This document shows, in pieces, positions 1-6,449 of a stretch of 18,859 nucleotides of DNA (positions are counted from its first letter, which is position 1; each line of letters begins with the position of its first letter). Origin of the DNA: Sphingomonadales bacterium (GTDB taxonomy: Bacteria > Pseudomonadota > Alphaproteobacteria > Sphingomonadales > Sphingomonadaceae); the NCBI GenBank assembly GCA_024636595.1, contig JAGXGT010000167.1, positions 1 through 18,859 of the forward strand, written 5' to 3'. The position numbers were made by a program, and so were the translations under genes. The notes under the pieces are model-generated. The model worked only from the letters and a program-made list of their open reading frames with translations, had not been told where the DNA came from and searched no databases.

Positions 1-268
1 ATATGAAGGCGGAACGGTCTCCATCTCCAATCTCGGGATGTTTGGCATCGACGAAATGTTCCCGGTTATCAATCCGCCGCAAGCGCTCATCCTCGGCATT
101 GGAGCAGGGATCGCACAACCATGGAAAGTGGAAGGAGAGATAGCGCTCGCCACAATCATGTCCGCCACCGCCAGCTTTGATCACCGCGCGATAGACGGAG
201 CAGTCGCGGCCGAGTTTATGGCTGCCTTTATATCCTTGACGGAGAACCCATTGCTGATTGTGGGTTAA
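1..268 (+). CDS. 2-oxoacid dehydrogenase E2 acyltransferase, C-terminal end (partial)
   Basis: The frame is open from base 2 and gives about 88 residues of the catalytic domain of a lipoamide acyltransferase, the E2 core of a pyruvate, branched-chain or acetoin-type dehydrogenase complex. Visible family marks are SISNLGMFGI near the beginning, the segment INPPQALILGIG, and the active-site motif DHRAIDG, whose His and Asp catalyse acyl transfer to CoA in this family. The 5' part, with lipoyl and E1/E3-binding domains, lies outside the window. The gene ends at TAA and is followed by a strong hairpin at 317-339, so it is probably the last gene of its operon. Which 2-oxoacid is used cannot be decided from this piece. 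Confidence 0.9.
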   Translation, partial: YEGGTVSISNLGMFGIDEMFPVINPPQALILGIGAGIAQPWKVEGEIALATIMSATASFDHRAIDGAVAAEFMAAFISLTENPLLIVG

Positions 269-316
269 CGCCAAATGTGGGCGTGGAACCCGATCCGTTT
301 TTCGATCTTGCGGTTA

Positions 317-339
317 GCACACGAAACCATTTCGTGTGC
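317..339. terminator. Hairpin between convergent genes, possible terminator
   Basis: GCACACGAAA and TTTCGTGTGC form a perfect 10-bp stem around a 3-base loop (CCA). It lies 49 bases after the E2 stop codon and 80 bases beyond the end of the convergent SDR gene, where a terminator would be expected. Neither side has a clear U-tract, so classic intrinsic termination is uncertain. It could instead be an mRNA 3'-end stabiliser or a short repeat. Confidence 0.5.
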
Positions 340-418
340 GACGGGGCCGGCAGGTAACCGAACGTGGTGGCATATCGCAGTCGTCACTCCCTAGTGTGCT
401 TTTGACGGGAATAGTTTT

Positions 419-1201
419 CTAAAAGGGCTGTCCAGCCGCGCGGCGATCACGGATTGCTTCTGGAGTTCTTGTCGCTTCAAGATCGTAATCAATCAGTTCA
501 TCAGGCACGTAATAATGTACTTTGTCGCCCTGATAAGCCGCCCAAACAGTCTCCGCAACGGCGCGTGCAGGCATCATTCGCCACATGCCTTCCTTCGGCA
601 GCATCGCCTTGACCTCATCCGGCAGCATCCCAGTTTCAATGATACCCGGCAATACATCTGATACTCGGACCCCGTGCGGCGCAAGTTCCGTCGCGAGCGC
701 TTCGGTCAATCCCTTTATCGCATGTTTTGTCGCCGAATAGACCGCCATTCCGCCGGCACCAAACGTCGCTGATGCCGAGCATGTCGACATGCAGAGTGAA
801 CCCTTGGTTTTTCGCAGGTGAGGTATAGCCGTGTGAATCAGACCGAGACCTGCAATGAAGTTGACGTTGACTACGGCCATTATCCGGTCCCATTCCATTT
901 CCTCGAATGATCCTTTGGCATCGATGCCAGCATTATTGAACAAAATGTCGAGTCGGTCACCAGCAACTGCGACAAATGTAGCCAACGTTTCCGCGACAGC
1001 CACGCGGTCGGTCACATCGAGCAGCGCGAAATGCCCTTTGTCCGGTCCAATCTCTGCAGCAAGACTGGCCAAACTGTCTTCATTGATGTCGCAAGCCCCA
1101 ACAAACCAATTCTTTTCGGCAAAATACTGGGCGGTCGCACGCCCAATTCCAGATGCTGCACCTGTAATGAAAATCGACTTGCGGTCATCTACATTGCTCA
1201 T
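419..1201 (-). CDS. Classical short-chain dehydrogenase/reductase (SDR)
   Basis: This 260-residue protein is a complete classical SDR. The cofactor motif TGAASGIG is at residues 13-20, an acidic D38 at the end of the second strand suggests NAD(H) preference, NNAG is at 89-92, and the catalytic set is S142, Y155 and K159 (YSATK). The C-terminal end, with HYYVPDELIDYDLEATRTPE, resembles SDRs annotated only as generic oxidoreductases; substrate is unknown. The ATG is preceded by GAGGAG at good spacing. The gene diverges from a TetR-family regulator, and an 18-bp palindrome lies about 100 bases upstream, so TetR-type control of this gene is likely (inference). Confidence 0.93.
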   Translation of the reverse strand: MSNVDDRKSIFITGAASGIGRATAQYFAEKNWFVGACDINEDSLASLAAEIGPDKGHFALLDVTDRVAVAETLATFVAVAGDRLDILFNNAGIDAKGSFEEMEWDRIMAVVNVNFIAGLGLIHTAIPHLRKTKGSLCMSTCSASATFGAGGMAVYSATKHAIKGLTEALATELAPHGVRVSDVLPGIIETGMLPDEVKAMLPKEGMWRMMPARAVAETVWAAYQGDKVHYYVPDELIDYDLEATRTPEAIRDRRAAGQPF

Positions 1202-1299
1202 ATTTGTTTCTCCTCAATGGACAAGGCATGTTCGCCGTCCAGTTCAGGCCCTTCAAGATAGCCCTTGTCGCGCCAGTTTTTCAGTAGTCTGATCCATAT

Positions 1300-1317
1300 T
1301 TCTAATTGAGATTAGAA
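1300..1317. promoter_or_regulatory. Candidate TetR-type operator palindrome
   Basis: TTCTAATTGAGATTAGAA is a perfect inverted repeat: 7-bp arms TTCTAAT and ATTAGAA around a 4-base spacer. It lies in the 276-bp region between the divergent SDR and TetR genes. Size, symmetry and position match operators of TetR-family dimers, which usually bind palindromes of 15-20 bp beside their own gene. Binding is inferred, not shown. Confidence 0.55.
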
Positions 1318-1477
1318 TAAATAGCAATCATTCCTAATAATTGTTCTATGCGTGTCAAACCAAAGGGACGGTTGGCTTGTTTCTACAAGATAGGAAAATA
1401 ATGACTGCGCCATGGTTGCACTGGGACCAATCCGGAGTAGGAGTCTGATCATTCTGAAATTACGGTATCGATATGAA

Positions 1478-2119
1478 ATGCTGAATGACCCAGTCTCGCT
1501 TGAAGCAGCGACAAAAACCTTGTCGACAAGCCGAAAGTCTGTTCGAAAGCGCGAGGCAATCATCCGGGCGGCTATCGAGATTATCAACAACAAGAGCTAT
1601 GCTTTGGCAACAATGTCGGAGATCGCGGCAGCGCTCGATTTACGTAATGCAACCCTCTATTATTATTACCCAAACAAACGGGCGCTGGCTTATGCGTGCC
1701 ATCGGCACTCACTGGAGCGTTTCGAGCGGTTGCTTCATGAAGCCAGTGCGTCGAATGGAACGGGCTTGGAAAAGCTTGAATTATTTATCAGGTCTATGTT
1801 GGTTGAATCGGACCGAGGCGGACCGTTGCTATATTTTGGAGATTATTCCTATCTTGAATCTAAGGAACGCAAAGTCCTTGATTTTTGGGCAGTCCGGTTG
1901 AGTGACGCGCTCGAGCAGTTGCTCAAAGACGGCATCGCCGATGGTTCTATCGTCGAATGCGAGACGGGGCTTGTGGTAAATCTGTTGCTTGGAATGCTAA
2001 TATGGTTGGGAAAGTGGGTGCCATCGGTCGAGGGTTTAACCGTAGAAAGGTTGATGAACGCGATCAAATCTTTCAGCCTCCTCGGCATTCAAAGCCGAGA
2101 TTTTCCGTCTTCCCTATAA
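1478..2119 (+). CDS. TetR/AcrR-family transcriptional regulator
   Basis: With the ATG at 1478 the protein has 213 residues, a typical TetR size. The N-terminal DNA-binding domain covers roughly residues 22-70; the helix-turn-helix runs from TMSEIAAALDL to ATLYYYYPNK (about 45-67), and the YYYP-NK signature is diagnostic. The C-terminal part is the variable ligand-binding and dimer domain with no recognisable ligand. An upstream in-frame ATG at 1412 would add 22 residues unlike the family; neither start has a convincing ribosome site, so I chose the shorter form by domain fit. It diverges from the SDR at 419-1201 and probably acts on the shared intergenic palindrome at 1300-1317. Its last bases overlap, on the other strand, the tail of a decayed amidase reading frame. 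Confidence 0.88.
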   Translation: MLNDPVSLEAATKTLSTSRKSVRKREAIIRAAIEIINNKSYALATMSEIAAALDLRNATLYYYYPNKRALAYACHRHSLERFERLLHEASASNGTGLEKLELFIRSMLVESDRGGPLLYFGDYSYLESKERKVLDFWAVRLSDALEQLLKDGIADGSIVECETGLVVNLLLGMLIWLGKWVPSVEGLTVERLMNAIKSFSLLGIQSRDFPSSL

Positions 2120-2380
2120 GCTCATTTGGATAGCTTTTGAGGATTTGGTGCAATTCAACAGTCTTCTCCCAGGAAGCGCCTGAAAAGACGACTTGCACGC
2201 CAATGCATGGGCTTTAGGTTGCCGGGAAAATTTAGTGGTATCGAAGCATGACGCATTGACTCACTTAATTGGTCCGCGCGTTCGCAATCATATGTGGAGT
2301 TCCGCGCCTCCGGGTGATCTCCGAAATGCTTGCCCGTCTTCCAAAAGCAAGTAGTCTAGAAACCCATTCAATTTCCGTCG
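2110..2380 (-). pseudogene. Decayed amidase (amidase-signature family) C-terminal remnant
   Basis: Reading the minus strand, 2340-2206 gives an unbroken stretch containing FGDHPEARNSTYDCERA and then LNFPGNL, which resembles the late part of amidase-signature enzymes (the acidic-Arg helix followed by the FNLTG-P segment). The signal then jumps frame at about 2207 to give CIGVQVVFSGASWEKTVEL down to about 2113, resembling the family's PIGVQ...E...L C-terminus; about 10 expected residues between the two are missing. Upstream, a further shift near 2340 leads to a short NGFLDYLLLE stretch, and then the signal is lost. The active-site Ser-Ser-Lys region is absent. This explains most of the 405-bp gap between the TetR and YciI-like genes. 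The family call rests on motif memory and is moderately sure. Confidence 0.5.
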
Positions 2381-2524
2381 TTCGAACTGAATAGGTGGGA
2401 AATGAAAGCGGCTAGTCAGAAACCGCCAGTCTAGTTACGACCAATCGGAGCAATCCCACACGCTCCTTTGTGGATCAACGCGTTGGTGGTACGTCCCAAA
2501 GTTTGTGTCCAAAAGGAGAAAAGC

Positions 2525-2818
2525 GTGCCGCTAATTCTTGTCACAATGACCCACCCCGACGGTGACGGGTGGGGTAAGCACGTCGCTGCACATATAACGT
2601 TCCTTAAGCGGCTAATCGATACCGGTCAGATACGGGCATCCGGGCCAGTTACAGGGCTTGGCAAGCGCGCTGGTTTCATCATCATGACGGTTGCCGATAC
2701 CGATGAGGCTCGTAGCTTGATAGAACAGGACCCTTTCGCGATCGAAGGTCTTATCGATGAACTTACAATCCTAGAGTGGAATCCGATGTTCGGCTCGCTC
2801 GCAGGAAATGATGCTTAA
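2525..2818 (+). CDS. YciI-like (muconolactone-isomerase fold) small protein
   Basis: From the GTG at 2525 this gives a 97-residue protein. AAGGAG at 2513-2518 sits six bases before this GTG, which makes it a better start than the longer frame open from 2468. The layout matches the YCII-related family: an N-terminal strand LILVTMTHPDG, a helix with H23 (HITFLKRLIDTGQI), the RASGPVTG turn at about 38-44, and the family signature DPF at 69-71 followed by ELTILEWNP. Members have a ferredoxin-like fold and often occur as small accessory proteins in catabolic clusters; a reaction is rarely proven. It is flanked on both sides by decayed gene fragments, so its original operon partners may be lost. 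Confidence 0.8.
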   Translation: MPLILVTMTHPDGDGWGKHVAAHITFLKRLIDTGQIRASGPVTGLGKRAGFIIMTVADTDEARSLIEQDPFAIEGLIDELTILEWNPMFGSLAGNDA

Positions 2819-2935
2819 TGACGACTACCGCCGGCAATACCTTGATGTCCGCTATAGACCACGCGGACTTCAGATTCCATCAGCGGCGAACCCATAGGTG
2901 ACTGTCTGTTGACGATCCGACGAAGAAGTGAAGCT
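2818..2935 (+). pseudogene. Possible remnant of an acyl-CoA ligase N-terminus (copy A)
   Basis: Directly after the YciI-like gene one frame reads NDDYRRQYLDVRYRPRG and ends at a TAG; shifting frame gives IGDC. This resembles the frame at 5122-5304 (EVDVRYRADG ... PLGDC). At the DNA level both share GATGT-CGCTA and GGTGACTGT in the same order, with a few bases missing here between CCCAT and GGTGACTGT. The pattern resembles the N-terminus of feruloyl-CoA-synthase-like AMP ligases (APR-VDV-RADG-I-LRSP-PLG), as I remember it. The piece is very short and could be coincidence. Confidence 0.3.
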
Positions 2936-2980
2936 TGTCCATTTCAATAATCTCTGTCGTCGCTTGCGAATTGGTTGCGA

Positions 2981-3988
2981 TCAAAACATCGTGTTAGCGT
3001 TTGCCGGGTTTTCGGGAATCGGCTGAATAACGTCCCAATGTTCGGCAATTTTGCCGTCTTCGAGCCGGAATATCTCAACTACCGCATTACCCCGTTCGTC
3101 GGCTTCGCGCATCATATGTACGTGCAGTACGACGAAATCACCGTCTGCAAGAACACGCTTAATGTCGCTCTTAAAGCCCGGTCGATTTTCCTTGATATAG
3201 GTCACCATTGCCCGCCATCCATCAAGACCATCAGCGACTGTCGGGTTATGCTGTTTGTAATGTGGCGAAAGATATTTGACTGCTGCATCTATATCACGCT
3301 GGTTGAGTGCAAGATTGTAGGATTCAATCACGGCCGCTTTATTGGACTCTTCGCGAGTAGCCTTATCCATAAAGTTTTGCGAGGATTTAGCGCCGCCAAG
3401 TGCGGCTTCGACTTCCCCCAGCCTGTCCTTCCCGAAGTACAGTTCATCGCCGACAAGGAACGACGGAATTCCGAACGCGCCTCGCGCCACAGCAATTTCG
3501 GTGTTTGCGACAAGCGCATCTTTAACCACTTGATCTTGTGTTTGCGAAAGGAGGGTTTTTCCGTCTAGGCCCGCTTGGTCGAAAGCCGAGACAAACACTT
3601 CGGGATCGCTCATATTGAGCCCATCTTCCCACATCGCCGTTAGGCCGACCTCGATAAAGCGCTCAAGTATTCCAGCAGCCTCAGCTGCTACAGCACCGCG
3701 CATCAGTAGCAGTGTATTGACCGGAAAGTGAGGATTCATACGAAATTCGGTAATGTTGTGGTTCGCGATGAAGCGCTCCATTTCCCGGCGCTCATAAGCC
3801 AATTTTGCCGGTATGCCCGCAAATTGTACCATCGGTGCCGCGTTGCCTGTTGCTTTGAACAGCCCTCCCAGCAGACAAGGAACAATTTTCAAAGTCGCAC
3901 CCGTTCGGTCAAGAATGTCGGGCAGGACGCGGCTCGCCATATAGGCGTTGGGACTCGCAAAATCGAAATAGAACGTCACTTCAGTCAT
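2981..3988 (-). CDS. 2-hydroxychromene-2-carboxylate isomerase (DsbA/GST-kappa fold) fused to SnoaL-like domain
   Basis: This 335-residue protein has two domains. Residues 1-200 resemble HCCA isomerases, which use glutathione to isomerise ring-fission products in naphthalene-type pathways: the YFDFASPNAY start with S12 at the catalytic position, and GIPSFLVGDELYFGKDRL at 173-190. After a short linker, residues 214-330 form a SnoaL/NTF2-like cone domain (NLALNQRDIDAAVKYLSPHY, then FRLEDGKIAEHWDVIQPIPE). HCCA isomerases are normally about 200 residues, so the second domain is a real addition. The frame is open throughout, so the fusion is not caused by a frameshift inside the ORF. A purine-rich AGAAGAGAGAG precedes the ATG. 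It diverges from the acyl-CoA dehydrogenase remnant and SDR at 4217-5086. Substrate is unknown. Confidence 0.85.
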   Translation of the reverse strand: MTEVTFYFDFASPNAYMASRVLPDILDRTGATLKIVPCLLGGLFKATGNAAPMVQFAGIPAKLAYERREMERFIANHNITEFRMNPHFPVNTLLLMRGAVAAEAAGILERFIEVGLTAMWEDGLNMSDPEVFVSAFDQAGLDGKTLLSQTQDQVVKDALVANTEIAVARGAFGIPSFLVGDELYFGKDRLGEVEAALGGAKSSQNFMDKATREESNKAAVIESYNLALNQRDIDAAVKYLSPHYKQHNPTVADGLDGWRAMVTYIKENRPGFKSDIKRVLADGDFVVLHVHMMREADERGNAVVEIFRLEDGKIAEHWDVIQPIPENPANANTMF

Positions 3989-4216
3989 AATCTCTCTCTT
4001 CTATCTGCACCGCCACCACGAGTACATAGTGGGTTTCGATTTCCTACTGAGACTATTCGAAGCGTTAATCAAGTGAAACATTAAAAGCCGAAAAAACTAT
4101 GTCTTTTGATTGATAAGTCCCCATTTGTCAGTTCTATTATGAAATCTAACTGTCTCGATCTATGCAGTTCACGCAGTGCATTGAGTCGCTAAGGGCAAGG
4201 TTTTAGGAGAGGCATT

Positions 4217-4300
4217 GTGGACCTAAATTTTACAGCTGAAGAGGAAGCGTTCCGTCACGAGGTTCGCGACTTCTATGCAGTGATCGCTCGCGCGGCGTAA
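4217..4300 (+). pseudogene. Acyl-CoA dehydrogenase remnant, N- and C-terminus joined
   Basis: A GTG with a good AGGAG site (4205-4209) opens a 27-codon frame: MDLNFTAEEEAFRHEVRDFY, then AVIARAA and TAA. The first 20 residues match the start of acyl-CoA dehydrogenases and closely resemble the intact gene at 12844 (MELNFEAADIAFRDEVRDFF). The last residues, VIARAA, resemble the usual C-terminal end of the same family (Q-N-VIARA-LGL). The simplest reading is one large internal deletion that removed more than 1 kb while leaving both ends. The ribosome site survives and the SDR follows 24 bases later, so its mRNA leader may still serve that gene. Confidence 0.6.
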
Positions 4301-4324
4301 ACCCACCTGCAAATTGAGGAAAAT

Positions 4325-5086
4325 ATGATGACAGACAGCCAAATAGGCCAACGGAATGCGTCGGTCGCAATTATCGGTGCGGGCGATTTCATTGGTTCGG
4401 CGATTGCAAAGCGTTTTGCAGTCGAAGGTTATATTGTTTTTGTTGGGCGGCGAACGCTCGACAAGCTTGAGCCGCTCAAACAGGAAATTGAAGCAGCGGG
4501 CGGACGGGTGTTCACTCGGGCGCTTGATGCCCGAGATGAAGATCAGATGTTGGCATTTCTAGCCGAAGCCGAGGCTGAGGCACCGCTTGAAATGTGCGTG
4601 TTCAACATCGGAGCAAACGTCAACTTCCCGCTGGTAGAAACCAGCGCGCGGGTGTTCCGCAAGGTTTGGGAAATGGCCTGCTTTGCTGGCTTTCTGGCAG
4701 GCCGCGAAGCTGCAAAGCGGATGCTGCCGCGCGGAAAAGGATCTATCTTTTTCACCGGCGCAACCGCGGGATTGCGGGGCGGCGTAGGATACGCCGCTTT
4801 CGCCAGCGCCAAATTCGGGCTTCGCGCAGTTGCCCAGTCCGCAGCGCGTGAGCTAGGGCCGCAAGGCATCCATGTAGCTCACCTCGTCATCGATTCGGGC
4901 GTTGATACTGCCTGGGTTCGTGAGCGAATTCGCGAACATGGCGGAGATGAAGCGATTGCGGCCATCAAGCCTAGCCAGTTGATGCGTCCCGAGGCAGTGG
5001 CTGACGCTTATTGGACTTTGCATCAGCAGCCCGTTGATGCGTGGACGTTCGAACAGGAGATTCGTCCGTTCAGTGAAAAATGGTAG
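4325..5086 (+). CDS. Atypical SDR-family protein with Phe at the catalytic Tyr position
   Basis: The 253-residue product has an SDR Rossmann fold but departs from the consensus at every key site. The glycine motif is GAGDFIG (18-24) rather than TG-x3-GIG, the NNAG position reads NIGA (94-97), and the catalytic YxxxK reads FASAK with F159 and K163; the Ser position lies within TGATAG (144-149). Basic GRR at 41-43 suggests NADP(H). I recall an SDR subgroup with similar GIHVAHLVID and AFASAK segments, so this may be a family trait rather than damage, but ordinary Tyr-dependent redox chemistry is doubtful. GAGGA at 4316-4320 serves the ATG at 4325 or 4328. It lies directly after the acyl-CoA dehydrogenase remnant. 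Confidence 0.85.
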   Translation: MMTDSQIGQRNASVAIIGAGDFIGSAIAKRFAVEGYIVFVGRRTLDKLEPLKQEIEAAGGRVFTRALDARDEDQMLAFLAEAEAEAPLEMCVFNIGANVNFPLVETSARVFRKVWEMACFAGFLAGREAAKRMLPRGKGSIFFTGATAGLRGGVGYAAFASAKFGLRAVAQSAARELGPQGIHVAHLVIDSGVDTAWVRERIREHGGDEAIAAIKPSQLMRPEAVADAYWTLHQQPVDAWTFEQEIRPFSEKW

Positions 5087-5121
5087 CCAAGGTGCCACAG
5101 CGAACGACCGGCGCGGTTTAG

Positions 5122-5304
5122 TTTGCACCGCGCGAAGTGGATGTGCGCTACCGCGCCGACGGAATGATCCCGCTACGCCCCCCCCCCATCCCGCTGGGTG
5201 ACTGTGAGCGCCATATCTGCGCCTATTTTGATGCTAAGGACCGCCTGCTGGACGCGCACTGTTTTCCGATGACGACTGCCGGGCGCGGACTCAATCGATA
5301 TTAA
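5122..5304 (+). pseudogene. Remnant of an acyl-CoA ligase N-terminus (copy B)
   Basis: A frame without a start codon reads FAPREVDVRYRADGMIPLR, then PLGDCERHICAYFDA, and ends at TAA 5302-5304; a TAG lies just upstream at 5119-5121. The first part resembles the start of feruloyl-CoA-synthase-like AMP-dependent ligases (F-APR-VDV-RADG-I-LRSP-PLG). After about residue 35 the likeness fades. It contains a run of ten C (5178-5187). No catalytic domain follows, since the HxlR gene begins on the opposite strand at 5305. It is therefore a 5' and 3' truncated leftover, related to the fragment at 2818-2935. Confidence 0.4.
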
Positions 5305-5856
5305 TCAGGTCTGTCTGGCTTGCTTGGTAGGCGAACGAGTCTGACCGCGCTCGCTCGTTACCTTCTCGGTCGGCAGCCTCTTGTCGCTGCGCATTCCAGG
5401 CCCCGGCAGCACCCTCACGTCGCGAGGCTCAAGCGTCGCCTCACATTCCGAGCACCGCATGACTGGATCGAACACATGCCCGCAGCTGGCATGTTCATGA
5501 AGCACGGGGCGACCCTTTTTACCCGCAAGATGCACATCTCCCCAGTGTACGATTGACATTATGACGGGATACAGGTCGCGCCCCTTGGGTGTCAGCCGAT
5601 ACTCATAGCGCGTAGGATTTTCCTGATAGGCCATCTTGGTCAGCACAAAATTGGCGACCAGCTTTTGCAAACGATCCGCCAAAATCGGGCGGCCAATTCC
5701 TAGTCGATCTTGAAAATCATCGAACCGGCGAACACGCAAGAAGCTTTCACGCAAGATGAGCAGCGTCCAGCGATCGCCGATGACCGCAAGTGTACGAGCC
5801 ATTGAGCAATCCTGTTCGCCCAGTTCATTCCATTGCATAGCGCGCCCATCGTCCAA
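5305..5856 (-). CDS. HxlR-family winged-helix regulator with Cys-rich tail
   Basis: The 183-residue protein starts with the HxlR pattern: C17 in EQDCSMARTLAVIGDRWTLLILRE, then FDDFQDRLGIGRPILADRL (recognition helix, about 46-63) and the wing and dimer strand YEYRLTPKGRDLYPV at 84-98. HxlR proteins are about 110-150 residues; here residues 118-150 add a ribbon-like element with C125, C135 and C138 plus nearby His residues, possibly a zinc site, followed by a basic, low-complexity tail. The start is uncertain: ATG at 5856 or at 5838, both with weak ribosome sites. It faces an upstream 612-bp gene-free stretch, which may contain its targets. Related regulators respond to redox or aromatic signals, but the ligand here is unknown. 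Confidence 0.88.
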   Translation of the reverse strand: MDDGRAMQWNELGEQDCSMARTLAVIGDRWTLLILRESFLRVRRFDDFQDRLGIGRPILADRLQKLVANFVLTKMAYQENPTRYEYRLTPKGRDLYPVIMSIVHWGDVHLAGKKGRPVLHEHASCGHVFDPVMRCSECEATLEPRDVRVLPGPGMRSDKRLPTEKVTSERGQTRSPTKQARQT

Positions 5857-6237
5857 GTATCGAAATCGAACCTAACATAGCCACTAAAATACGCCAACCT
5901 ATTAAGGAGATCCTGCGGCCCCGTCAGGAACCGCGTGCGATATGTCATAAAGCAAAATTGTCCTCCCAGTTCGGCTTGCCACAAGACGGGTATTGCCGAA
6001 TATTCAAGTGTCGCATGTGATCTATCCGACTTGAAAAGACACAGCTGTCGACTGAGCTGCCGCGCCTTTCTAGCCAAGCAAACAAGCTTCCTCTGGCATC
6101 TGAAGTAATTTCAAACTGGATCGGCCGTCCGGTTTCTCGCTACCGGATCGAATTTTGAAATTCCCATTGATTTTTTCCTTGGCCGGAATGGCCATGAAGA
6201 GCGTCAGCTATTAGGGGCTAAAAAATCGAGCTGCTAT

Positions 6238-6262
6238 GTCTGAAATTGGGCGCATTTCAGAC
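6238..6262. repeat. Perfect 9-bp inverted repeat, 7-base loop
   Basis: GTCTGAAAT and ATTTCAGAC flank TGGGCGC. The arms are exact reverse complements. It lies about 380 bases upstream of the HxlR gene and 207 bases beyond the ligase stop, with no T-run on either side, so it is not a typical terminator. It may be an operator, part of a dispersed repeat, or a small-RNA hairpin. Confidence 0.55.
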
Positions 6263-6435
6263 CGGCGGCTATTGGGCCGTTAGCGGACCGTCTGCTCGTC
6301 AAAAATGATCGATGGCAATAGCACTTTGGGTGGTTGCAAGTCGTGATGACGGCCCTCCATTAGCGTGCATTCAGATTGCAACATGACATCGCTGCTCGAC
6401 TTGATCGCTGAAGCCGCCTCCTAAAATAAACTAGG

Positions 6436-6449
6436 CGGAAGCCCTTCCG
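6436..6449 (-). terminator. Possible terminator of the hydratase-ligase operon
   Basis: CGGAAG and CTTCCG form a 6-bp stem with a 2-base loop 20 bases past the ligase stop codon on the minus strand. Downstream on that strand comes CCTAG and then a T-rich TTTATTTTAG. A competing stem, CCGCCT (6414-6419) with AGGCGG (6433-6438), overlaps one arm. Position fits an operon end, but the T-run is offset and imperfect. Confidence 0.35.

Noticed and set aside
1401..1448. 15-codon frame (ATG after AGGAAAATA) ahead of the TetR gene
   Set aside because: It has a fair ribosome site, but so short a frame is expected by chance and the sequence has no leader-peptide pattern such as repeated codons.
2975..3568. 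197-residue plus-strand frame
   Set aside because: Antisense to the HCCA-isomerase/SnoaL gene; no family likeness.
4060..4120. TTAAT...ATTAA and AATCAA...TTGATT partial symmetries in the 3989-4216 intergenic region
   Set aside because: Short AT-rich arms with imperfect or long spacers; not enough to call an operator, though promoters for both flanking genes must lie here.
5700..6077. 125-residue minus-strand frame overlapping the HxlR start
   Set aside because: It overlaps the HxlR coding part in another frame, has no ribosome site or family motif, and looks like a shadow.
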